Shown here: positions 39,421-50,489 of the stretch, piece after piece
Numbering within the stretch: position 1 is the stretch's first letter
How the letters are laid out: each line of letters starts with the position of its first letter
Assembly (NCBI GenBank): GCA_900708905.1
Contig: CAADRB010000022.1
Span: forward strand, 1,954,463-2,018,462
Length of the DNA stretch: 64,000 bases
DNA from: Hymenolepis diminuta
Lineage: Eukaryota > Platyhelminthes > Cestoda > Cyclophyllidea > Hymenolepididae
Direction: 5' to 3'
Made by a program: the position numbers and the translations under genes
Notes under the pieces: model-generated
What the model was told of the DNA's origin: nothing
Seen by the model: the letters and a program-made list of their open reading frames with translations, nothing else
Databases searched by the model: none

Positions 39421-41249
39421 TCATTTATTGGGCTTTCTGTTATTCGATGTTAGTTACTTCCCACAATTAAAGATTGTAAAATATTTCATTACCACTGGTG
39501 ATAATAACAATGGAAGCCAAAATAATTCAAATTTACTCCAAATGAATCCAATAATGACTAATATTTCGTCTTCTAAAGTACCAGATCAGCAATTTGGAAC
39601 ACAGTCTCCATTAGGAGTCTTTAAAATAACTTCAGCATGGCAATTTCAACATCACTATTCTATTTCCTAAGCCGCAAATGAAATAAAAGTAGATTTAGCT
39701 TATCGTTTACCTTCAATATTATTAAAAATCCCCTTTAGTTAAATATATTCAACCTCATCATGAGTAAATACTAGTTAGGTCTGTTGTGTTAAAATCAGGC
39801 TATTTTATGTTATCGTACTAATTTCAATGCTAAAAGAGGGTAAAATATTTTACCTGCAACTCGTAGCTAATTTCAACTAAAAGTTCTATAGTTGGGAAGT
39901 TGGGTGTGACACCACCAACCTTTCGAACTTGGTGTGTAGCCTTATTCCGTCTCCAAATGAATGTGAAAAGGTTTGCGAAGGATGGGATTTCGAAAATTCC
40001 AACGAAAACGTACCTTAACTCATGAAAACCTATATCTATAAATTCCATCCAAGTGACTTTATACCTGAGTTATATATGAATGGAGCACTCCCAAATGCTC
40101 AAGTCATGTAGGCCCAACGGACTAAGCAAAAAAATCGCCGACTTAATTTTGTAGAACTCATTACTTTCAGGACTAAAGCCTTCAAATTTCAAAATCCTCT
40201 TCCTTTTACTCATTAAAAGGTAAATTGAAGGTTATACGTCCCCCTCAAAATCGTATTTTGAGTACTACGTTTTCATGCCAAGGATTGATAGAAAGAAAAT
40301 TTTATAATAAATGTAAGCCATTTGCATTTTATAACGAAATCTTATATTTTTTTAATCATAACAGTAATTGTGCTAACCAAATGTTTTTAAAGTGCAAGTT
40401 ATTTAGCTGAGCTTTTAAAATCTGATGTACTATATAAAGTACTTTAAGAAATAGACTGTCTTGATTGATATGCGACATTTTATGGCAGTTATAGTTTTAT
40501 TTCAATGTTCTTTAAAACAAGAAAGGTGATTTTTAAGATTGGCAGTTAAATTTTGTTTCGGTTTAATTTCTTTGCAAAGGTACTTTAAAGCGTACAATTC
40601 TTACAATTCCAGAGCATTTTATCAAACCTTTTAATGCACCTTTGATTTACCTCATCTTTCATAATTGGATGTCGATAAAATTTCAAACGATGATATTGTG
40701 GACATTTCGGTCAGACCTGATTCATAAAAATTTATGATGTTCTGAAGAATTTATGGCAAACATGGAGGTTGTTTTACTTGGATTTAAATATTTATTTATT
40801 ATAGATGTCCCGATATTTACTAATTAGGAAATTTACCAAAATGATAACATCTGCATGCATACTGCTGTGTTAGGTTTTATCATCTGTGAGTTATCATCCG
40901 GGCATCAGAAGAAAAATGCATATGCAATAGTCGATTAATCCTCAAGATTTATCAAGTGGTCACTGACCTCAGACAGAAAACAGGCGAAACGTCTTGAGAT
41001 TTGAAAGTGAGAGCATTAGAATATGAATGATGGATTATTCCCAAGAGGTAAAAATCCTACAGATAGAATACAAATGCCGAACTTATAAGGCTCTTCGATG
41101 CCCTGACATTTTTTCTCCTCATGTTCAATATTATATTATGTAAATTCCGTTTAATTAGCAAAAAAAATGATTATTTAATGCTCCTACTAAAAAATGCGAT
41201 TTGGACATAAAATGTGTGGCTTTAAATATTACGGTTATTAAATAGGGAT

Positions 41250-41573
41250 TAAGTAAAATATGAAGATATGTTTCTTGGTAAGTAAAATTATCGCTGGAGC
41301 TTAAATTACAAATTGCGGCTCTTTAATCTTATCTTCTTCAGAATACCTGAAAAGTTCATTTCTATTGTAGAAGAGCTTTCAATTGCACCGATTTTCCTGA
41401 ACGAAGATTCGACTTATCTTGCAGCTTCTTGGATACATATTTCACGACCCAGTTTTAAGTTATTTGGTCTCTGAAGGTTAACATCTAAAATCGTGCGAAT
41501 TCAGGAAATTGGTGATTATACCACTTCGATCTTCGTTTTAGTAGAGCGATTAGCCGATATAAGCTAATATTTA
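41250..41573 (+). repeat. Dispersed repeat family B, copy 2
   Basis: Partner of 17041-17364: GTAAAATATGAAGATATG, AAAAGTTCATTTCTATTGTA, CCTGAACGAAGATTCGACTT, CATATTTCACGACCCAG, TAAAATCGTGCGAATTCAGG, ATAAGCTAATATTTA. Diverged by roughly a third, so old. Confidence 0.65.
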
Positions 41574-42931
41574 CAGCTCATTCCCCTTTCCTCAACCCAT
41601 ATTTGACTGCTTTCCAGTTTCCTGAATTCAGGTGCATTCTTACAATGTCAAATCGTTAAATTATTTTTCCGTGACATGGGTAATAAACAAACTTCCATCT
41701 AAAAGTGTGACTGAAAAACATTCCCCATCAAAAATGTCTCTAGACGTTCATGAACGTGCTTATCTTACGGGGAATAAGCATGTTCAGAAAGCATTCTTTG
41801 TGGTTGAAGTTGGTGAAGAATTATTGCTAATCCTATCGATGGACGGGAGCCTGTGCAGCTTGAAATTTAATTATTTCTCTTTCAAAAGTAGGTAAGGTTA
41901 ATATTTATTCCTTGAGGAAACCTTGGTTTAAGATATCCGAAAATGTTAATCACGAGGTAAAAGTAAGCTTCCCCATTATCTTTCGAATTTGAGTTTTCTA
42001 TAAGATGAAAATGAATATCAGCCATCGGTAAATGCTTCCATACATTTGAGATTAAGTCACAAGAGCAAAAGAACTCAAACTCAAAAGGTTATCTAATGGG
42101 TGCCATCAAACTACATTTACTTCTATTATTACTGGTATTACCTATAAGCTAGCATTATTTTACTACCTTGGCCATTAGAAAAGTTCTCACTAACTGATGG
42201 CTCTGTAGGAGCAAAGATGAGAGTGGAGACATCATACAATCGTTTAAACTTAGACTATCAGAGTGTAAGCTTTTTTCAGTAATCAGACGAAGTTAAACTG
42301 GAGGAGACTGAGAAAGGCAAATGAAGGCAAACCTTCGTCTTGAAAGTCGGCATCTACTACCATTGAAAACAAAACGTTATTCAAATACTCTCAGAATCTC
42401 AAGAAACTAAGTAGGAATCTTGGTTTCAAGTCCGAAATGTCATATCTTCCTTTCTTAATAAAAAATCGCTTCATTAGCTCAGCATCTCCTGCCCAATGAC
42501 ATTTTTAATGCTACCTTTTCATTCAAATGCAATGAATGATCAGGTTAAACATGCATCTTAGTTTAAAATTGTTCATCCTTTCGCCAAATTCATATTCCTG
42601 AGAGTTTCGATAAGTAAATGAACTCATCACTAAGCATCTTGAGATAATTCTTAAAAAGGAAAGTGCTCCATTTCTGAAATTTTCATGTCTAATTTAATTT
42701 AATTAATTTAAACGAAAAGATTTTGTAAAACATATAATTGGATATATAACTTTCATGATAATATTCCCTGAGTTAGGAAGAGAGTTAAATTGGGGATATC
42801 TATCCTTGAAATCAAGATTCCTATGTAGCTACAGTAATGGTAAGGACCTCTTTGCCCCAGAAAACTTCAATTGAATCTATTTCAAATTCCAATAATTGTA
42901 AAAAAGCGTGGGCCTCAGTGACTGAGTTTAG

Positions 42932-42943
42932 TCCCCCCCCCCC
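42932..42943 (+). repeat. Homopolymer C run
   Basis: An 11-base run of C stands out in an AT-rich background. It directly follows the short palindrome CTCAGTGACTGAG (about 42914-42926). Confidence 0.8.
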
Positions 42944-44339
42944 TTTAGAGTTGCAGAGTCGTTAGTTGGAATATGTGGACGAAATTTGCTCTTCGACTAA
43001 CCAAGATAAAAGGATGGTACTAACCCATTATTTCAACATAGAAAAGTGAGATATTAGTTCTACATATTCTTTACTGAATTTTTAAATAAAATTATTTACC
43101 TTTGTAGTTGCATAGTGTCAAACTGTTCTTCAAGCAATTATTCCGTTTTTAACTGATCTGGGTATATTAGAGAGCTCTCCCTTCTCCCAATTTCCCCAAT
43201 TTTAATACTTCACTTTCGGCAAAAGTGCTTAAATCCAAAAGAATGATATATTTTAGGTTATTTTGGAAGAGACTTATGATTAGAGAGTAATAAGTTGTGA
43301 TAGTTACGGTGATAGTGCTACATTAATAGTTAATGCCAAATTTTTCCATTTTTGATAAATCTAGCAGGATGGCGAATAAAACCGAAACCTTATTTAGAAC
43401 AAAACAGTAATAAATGCATTTACTGCTCTGTTAGGCTAGTAATAAGTGCAATAATATATAGCTAACTGACGCAGTAACTTCTTTGTTTTGCCAGAATTCC
43501 ACTAATTTACCAACGGAAGTGTTCCTTTGTTTAAATGTTAAAATTTCATTTTATTAAATTTATAAAAACTATGCACTTTATATAAATAATAGACACGAAA
43601 TAGAAATATCATAACCGGAAGATTGGCAGGAGGATATGATTTCACCGTCATCGTCATTTGCCTCCAATAGGCAAATTGGTTTATTTAAAAAATTCGCTGG
43701 TATTGTTTATTTTTCTGGACTTACTGGATGCCTAATTTCCACTTAAATCCTCTACCTGCATAGATTGAAAAATCGCATATATCAAACACATAAAAAACAG
43801 TAAAAATGTTATCGATTTTTCACACTCATGACTTAATATGAATTAAGATATTAGTTTCAATAAATAAACAAAATTCTTTACGGAGTTCAAGTTAAAATTA
43901 TGTTAGTTAGAATCACCACCATTGCTTTCTTGCTACCTTATACCAACTGTCAATTTCCTAATCTTTGGAACTTGAACGTTCTCACAAATCTCAGGGAATA
44001 TATACTTAAGGGACAATGAGGAAAAAACCGCAACTGGGGCCACGCAGACATCCCGTTTTCAAGAGTGAGGTTCCCTCGTATACCTTCCTCCTCCTAGTAA
44101 ATATTGCACTGAGGGCTAGGGACCGCCTATCAAAATGAACTCAATAAATCAAGTGTGAAATATTGAGATGATTCTTGAAGCCTGGTAAATTAATTCTTAA
44201 AAATTTCTAAAATTTTTTCGAGATTAATTAACACGATTTAATTTTACAAGTTATTAAGGTAGGATTTTTAGGACATTAAATCCTCTCTCTAATGACAGAA
44301 AATATTAAAAAGCAGGTTATAAATAATATGCTAACAAAG

Positions 44340-44455
44340 AAAATGAATGAACAAACATATTCTAATTGAGTAAAATCAGGAAGAGAGAAATTAACTTTAA
44401 TTGGAAAAGAGTGAGCTTAAACTACTTAATCACCATTTGGTGATGCAAAGCAAAA
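44340..44455 (+). repeat. Second copy of the LTR-end-like repeat
   Basis: Diverged copy of the sequence at 48955-49080 (gagcttaaactacttaat then CACCATTTGGTGATGCA). No gag-like reading frame follows, so if it is an LTR end it is a solo or truncated remnant. The two copies flank the LANCL gene in direct orientation. Confidence 0.4.
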
Positions 44456-45079
44456 ATTTGAAATTACATTTGATCAGACGTTAGAATAAACTTGTGGACA
44501 AGACTTCATTAAAATGTGAATTCAAAATAATTTGTGTATTTTCACAAAAATAGTTGTCTGTTTCTTCTAATCAAAAAATAAATAAACTTGAACAGCATTA
44601 ATTTACAGAGCATTAACAACCTTAGGAAATAATTCGGTCTGTTCCACTTTACTTTCCAAAGTAAATTATGCCCCTTTGAATAATGTGGACAACTCACTCC
44701 CTTCAGAATTCAATCAAAGCAAGACTCTTGATACTCCAACTTCATTACCCGCATCATACTAACTCCTCCCCCCTAAGACAGTATAAAATCTTTAAAGCCT
44801 TTTGCACTGTCATGGGTGAGAATAACAATAATATTCCATTCAGAAAGTTACTCGTTTAACGATTTAGCGATTTAATACGTTATTCTAGATTCTAAATATT
44901 TAAATTCAGTATGGAAAAAATAAAATGTATCCTCATAACGAGGGTACAAAAAACTCTACTATAAATAGCAACAGATCCTTAACTCCGTAATTAGAGGGAC
45001 CCATACTGAAGAGCCTAATAAAATTGAATAAAATAGTAGCAATTCACTGAAATGATATTTAAAAGAGGAAGATATCCAT

Positions 45080-48000
45080 CTACGACTCAACAGGACCGAA
45101 TGGATCCATGAAGGGAAAAGCGGCCTGATCAACTGAGCCAGCAAGATCAGCAAGGAAACAGGCGGTACCTGCTAGACCTTCAAAAAGCGAATAGGGGTTA
45201 TCAGGTCGACGCGCACCCCTTTTGAAGGCCTCTTCATGGAGGAATGCAGCGCAGGCTCTTGCACGATCCTCAAAGCGTTTCTCTGTACATCCTGTTGCTC
45301 GATATGCCACTAACTGAACGTATCCACTACCGGCTACACCGTGACAAATACCTAGTAAGGGAAACACACAAAAATCACAACTGTTCGTTTATTGACTGGG
45401 CTATTCAGACAAGCATTAAGGTCTAAACATTGGGATGAGGGTAAAGGGAGTTCTGCCTATAGAGTTTGAGTGTTTGTTTTACCACAGTAAAAGTTTTAAA
45501 GTAACCCACCTGGACCTTTCTTTAAGAGACCTCTATGCCAAGCAACATCGGCACATTTGAAGACCTCGTCTAGATACTTTTGATCCTTCCAAAGTTGGTA
45601 AGCTCGGGCGTAGACGTAAACAGCACCTAAAAGAGAAGAACCAATAATCGGATTAGGTGCCTCATTAAGTGGTTAAACTAATCTTGAAGAGAATAATTAA
45701 AAAATCGGATGAAAGAAAGCCTCGAGAGCAATATCCTACGCTTGAGATTGGGGTGTAGTACTTGGACAATCTGACCCATATATATATGCTCATTCTAATA
45801 CCTGTAGTTTAATTATCAGCTGCCCATCAGCGAGCTAAGGATGTCGATTCCGTCAACCGTCTTGTCGCACCTCATCCCGCCTATTTCCCAATCCGGTTTG
45901 TCCACGTTCAATACTGAGGCCATCCTCTTCTTTCCAACTCAACCATGATTATTTGTAAGCCTTCTTTCTAAACCCCCTTGGTGGCCTTTGATGGCTCAAC
46001 GGAAATTTCACGATAGATGAATTAGTCGTACTTTTGTACTAATCATATCAAGGAAGGTAGATCATGTCGAAGAATTGCCCCTAAATACTCCCTAAAATTA
46101 TTTCTCAAACCACGTGTTCATTTAAACCGATTTTATGAAAAATTGTTTTCACAATTAACGCATGCAGTCGCCACATTATTCCCACCCCTTTTCCGCATGG
46201 CTAAATCGTAATTACAGGATATAGGTTTTTTACCCACTTCTTTCACCGTGACTCAGTTCTTTGTCTGAATAATCTCAAACATATTAATTTTAAGACTCGT
46301 AATGCAAACATTCGGCTTTCTTCCTTTCTCCTGAATTTGTCTTTTACTCTTTCTCACGAATTTTAATCATTGCTGTTCAATATGTTCTTATTCACTCTCA
46401 ACTCTACATTCTTGATCTGAGAACTGTGATAGCCCTAGCTATTAGTTCGATGTAAAATCAACCAGAGGATTTTAAAATGTGCTTCCTTTGCTGAAATTCA
46501 TATCAGAACTGGGAGTTTTGTATGTATCAAAGACAGAGAGGAAAATAGAGTGAAAACTAACCAGCCGCTCCGTGACACCAATGAACGAGGTCATGCCCGA
46601 CGGGTCGATGACGTGGGGCCAGTTCGTCAGTAGCCGTGGGCAAATTGTCAGTGTCCGGTGGAGTTACACAGATGAGATAGTCTATGGCGGCCCGGACAAG
46701 TTGGGTAGATTGTGATCGCTCACGCAGGTAACGAGGAAAGAGCATGAGAGCAAAGAGGATGCCAGCTAAGCCATGACCAGCCCCTATAAAATGCGGAAAA
46801 AAGAATTTCAATCTTGTTCTGCTTTACTACATGTTCAAGAAAGGACATCTTTCAACATCTTCCTCCTTTACTCTGCTCTCTATGAACACTAATAATTAGA
46901 CGTATACGAACAGTGACTTGCACAGCCTAGCCTACCACTATTGCAAGGTGCTTACTGAAGTATACTATGATCACGATTGCGCGAATCCAGTTGGGAGAAG
47001 ATAAAAAACTCGTAACTTACTGTAGGCTTCAACATTAAGAAAATATAATTGTGCCGTGTCCCTAGTTCCAATCTCATTTAGGAGTCTTTCAAATGCTCAT
47101 CTTGGGAGCGGGGAGAGCATCATGGAGCCTTAACCTAATGAGAAACTGGAAATCTGCCATCCACATTATTAACCAGACTTAACCAATGCGATTGGCCATT
47201 CCGCTCACTGAATGTGCACAAATAGGCATCGCACTTGTGACTTCTGAAAAATTCATTTAGTTTGTAATAACTGCACACAGTGACATAGATTTATCCATAC
47301 TGACTCATCCAATTGTCAGTTGGTTGGTCTGATACTTTGAGTATAAACCGAGACAATTCCAAAGATAATCATTATCGTGAAAACAAATGTTGCCTATCAA
47401 GAATTAATACAGAGATGTAAGGTTTTAGTTAAGAGGCAAAGTTACTTTAGCTCTGAAATTCTTACCCAGATATTCAGTGTCGTAATAAGCGTACATCAGT
47501 GGACAAGCCGATTTACGTATTTTAGCGTAATTTTGTCCCGATTCAATCATGGCATCACAAATTTCGAATATAGTATCATCAGAAATAACTGACTGAAAGG
47601 GACAGAAAAGTCTTTTTGTAGACATGTTAAATATGAAAAGGAATTTGCAGAGCATAACTTACCTGGGAAGTAATTTTCCGCAGTTCATACAAGCCACAAA
47701 GATAACCTGCACGACCAATGAAAAGCTCATCAGAACCTTGAGGAAATATTTGTCGAGAAGCAAATTTTGGGGATATTTGACCATACAACTCAAGGAAATG
47801 GTCGCGATTGGCATTATCACCAGTCAACTATAGATATAAATTTAGGCCTGCTTAAATAATATCAGTAGCTGATATTTTATAATTTGTAAAAAAAGGCATA
47901 CTTGGTAAAGGTAAACGGCGGTAAGCCAGACACCTGGCCTCCCAAGAAGGAATGACAGGAGATCTTCATTGTCGCGTGCCGAAGTTTGGCAAATTCTGTC

Positions 48001-48351
48001 CACCATACCCTCAATGTAAGTCCGAACAAGTGGAAGAAGGTTATTGAAGCCAGTGTTGAGTTTATGAATAACTCGAAGAGCTGACCATGCTACACCGATT
48101 CCTCCAACATACAGATTACCATCGCTACATGAAATTTTTCGGCAGGAATTCTAAAAAGGGAAATAATGATCACAAGTTGCAAAAAATGACTATAGGAACG
48201 CGTGAAATATTGGTGGAGGTACGATATGTCTTACACGAAAGCATCGCTCTATCATCTCCAAAGATTCCTGCGCAAAATCATTTGCATTAGGGAGAGACGA
48301 GGTTATAACCTCACCAGTTGAAGCAATATAAGGGTTTGCAAAATGCCGCAT
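45080..48351 (-). CDS. LANCL: LanC-like protein (LANCL family), seven exons, 422 aa
   Basis: Eukaryotic LanC-like proteins bind zinc and glutathione. Mammalian members add glutathione to dehydroamino acids in damaged proteins, in the cytosol or at membranes. Exons on the minus strand: 48351-48235, 48150-47902, 47827-47663, 47592-47466, 46783-46562, 45626-45510, 45351-45080. All junctions are GT-AG and the sum is 1269 nt, one closed frame. Seven Gly-rich motifs of the alpha/alpha toroid are visible: GGIG and GRPG (exon 2), GRAGY (160-164), GHGLAG (222-227), WCHG (288-291), ICHG (334-337) and FEGLAG (389-394). The zinc ligands should be Cys289, Cys335 and His336. Their 46-residue spacing equals that in human LANCL1. 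The start ATG opens MRHFANPY, like the (F)xNPY start of animal homologues. Introns run 84, 74, 70, 682, 935 and 158 bp. Which paralogue (LANCL1, 2 or 3) it is cannot be told. The family call is firm; exon ends are inferred from splice sites and homology. Confidence 0.94.
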
Positions 48352-48954
48352 ATTAGACTATGAAAAGATAGAATACGATCATGTATAGTTGTTTCGTATC
48401 CATTCAACAGGTGAAATTTTAAGCTAAAATATTAAACTTAATTTTTTTGAGAAATAAAAAGAAGTGAGATTCTAAAATCATCTTAAATTGTACCCCCGAG
48501 ATTTAGTTAAATGTAGCCCCAACACATTCAATTCAATTATATTAAAAACATATGGCCTTGATCAAACCAAGCACTTAAATGTTATACTTGTTTGTTTTTA
48601 ATATCCAATTCTAGCAAATTCAGTAGCGCCTAAATTTTTCTTAATTTAAATATTATGGGTACAAATTCTATAATATCCCTGATTAGGTTAATTATTGAAA
48701 TATAGTGGATGCTAAGAATGAGAGTGAAATACTTAAATATTCTTGAATCTACATCCCATTTGTCGCTGATAAACTTTTAACTTTTTTGGATGGTAAAAAT
48801 CTATAAAGTTTTTTGATGCAAAGTAATACATTTAGATATTTCGAATCATTAAGATATGAAACTTAGGGCCTTTAATTCACTACATCGTGACTTAATGATA
48901 AATAGATAAAAGTCGGAACGGCAATATTATCAAGATGTCAACAAAGAGAGAGAA

Positions 48955-49080
48955 TGGATAAACAGACTGAATATTCATTGAATAAGAACATACATTGTGT
49001 ACAATGGATAAAAGAGAAATTGATTTTATGGGAAAGTGTTGGCTTAGACTACTCAATCATCATTTGGTAATGCAGGGTGA
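48955..49080 (+). repeat. Possible LTR 3' end and primer-binding site ahead of the gag
   Basis: This stretch is clearly related, by eye, to 44340-44455 on the same strand, including the pattern GGCTTAGACTACTCAATCA followed by CATTTGGTAATGCA. The T-T-G-G-x-R-A core right after a CA-ending sequence resembles an LTR/primer-binding-site junction, and the gag reading frame begins about 60 bases later. The LTR reading is inference. The repeat relation is seen directly. Confidence 0.4.
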
Positions 49081-49139
49081 ATAGTTTGTATTAAAGAAAT
49101 CGAAATTCCGCGTGATCTGCAAATAGAATAAGTTCGAAA

Positions 49140-50150
49140 TTGAATTCTAAACTAGTACTGGAACTTCTAGTTTGTCCCGTTATAACAAAAGACAGTGAAA
49201 CTACGAAACTTGCGGCCATTGTTCGATACATTCTGGAACGAGTGCATTTATCAAAATCTGATAAGGACCTAGAAAAATGCATTAAGAACGTTGGTGAATT
49301 CCGTTATGAATCCTCTATAGGCAATATATTTACGGCGTAGTGTGCTCGCAATCGAGACATTTACGAAAATCGAATGGCGAGGTTATCGAACGAAACGAGG
49401 ATCAGCATGCTCCCCCGGAAGTTCAACAAAAGTGGCCACAATCTCTATTTGACCTATCTCCTACCACTTTCGCCGAAGGATTTGACGTTTGAGGAGACTA
49501 TCGAAAAAAGCCAGGTGTTTGACGATAATACCTCTCTTTTCAATAGGCGTTTTAAGTGCATAAATTTGACTATACGCGAAGGTGAAGATATTCACAAGTG
49601 TACAGCCCTCGTAAATCAAATTTGCAATGCATTCTCGTACGGGTCGCTGAGGGAGGATTAATTCAGGTGCCAAGTTTTCATCCAGGATCTACATTCCACG
49701 TGTTATGCGGAAATTCGCCTGAAAATTTTGTCTGTTTTAGATAAGAACCTAGATGTTATGTTGCCCCATCTGGTGGAAGAATATAACGATTTTCGGAGCC
49801 TCATTGTCGACTCAAACATGGTTGAAAGCAATAAAACTCGAGCATGTTAAATAGAGAAACCCGAAATCGACTGGTCGCTTGAAAATAATCTGATGCCACA
49901 GCTTCAAAAACAGCAGACGTATATCAGCAATCCTATTAATAAACCGAGGTGCCGACTTTGTGGCGGCCTTCACCTTTATAAAGATTGTCCTTTCTATAAA
50001 CATCAGTGCTAGGATTGCAATTCGTACAGACGCAAGGAAAGATTCTACCAGGACAGTCAAGACGACCGTATGCAGGCCACAGGAGAGGCCACTAACAGAA
50101 CCAACATCGCCGAGCGCATGGCATGCCAACCACGATGCAGATTAATGTAA
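49140..50150 (+). pseudogene. Decayed Ty3/gypsy-type retrotransposon gag
   Basis: A single plus-strand frame runs 336 codons with no frameshift but four in-frame stops (49338, 49659, 49848, 50010) before a final stop at 50148. The middle part has the pattern of flatworm gypsy gag capsids: a LTFEETIEK block, then SLFNRRFKC, then RLKILSVLDK followed by EEYNDFRSL. Codons 271-283 (49950-49988) form a CX2CX3HX4C zinc knuckle, CRLCGGLHLYKDC. A second knuckle right after it is broken by the stop at 50010 and lacks its His and last Cys. No protease or reverse transcriptase was recognised downstream, so this is a gag-only fragment. It lies between the intact LANCL gene and its degenerate copy. Family assignment is from motif memory; a profile search would settle it. 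Confidence 0.72.
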
Positions 50151-50489
50151 GAAGACGTCGCTATGGAACCCCTTGCATTAATGGGACTTCTAGTTTGCTA
50201 TGTTATGGGACAAACCTCAAGGATAAGCGAGGCAATCAAAATTGTGATGTCAAATTGAGTTATTACCTTTACTAAAAATGGATTCATTTTCCACTTACAA
50301 TTCGCAATATAAGTGAAGTAATTCATTTTGGAGATTACCAATATTGAAACGTCATATCAAATACCTTTCTCCAGTTAAATAATCGACATTCAAGTAGAGG
50401 TCGGTTATTGGTTGTAGTATTATATATACCGCTAACGATCAGAAGTGAGCTAAGCTAGCAATTGTGTCAAGCAGTACTGGTTAGTTCCG

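Larger units (their letters stand above)
33899..44339. other. AT-rich intergenic, no gene recognised apart from repeats
   Basis: The longest frame (34370-34723, 117 codons, plus) overlaps two other open frames and has no domain or splice context. The rest is AT-rich sequence with repeats A (39222) and B (41250), the 22 bp palindrome and the second N gap. Confidence 0.5.

Noticed and set aside
41632..41895. 87-codon plus-strand open frame
   Set aside because: It begins just after repeat B, with no recognisable domain or splice context.
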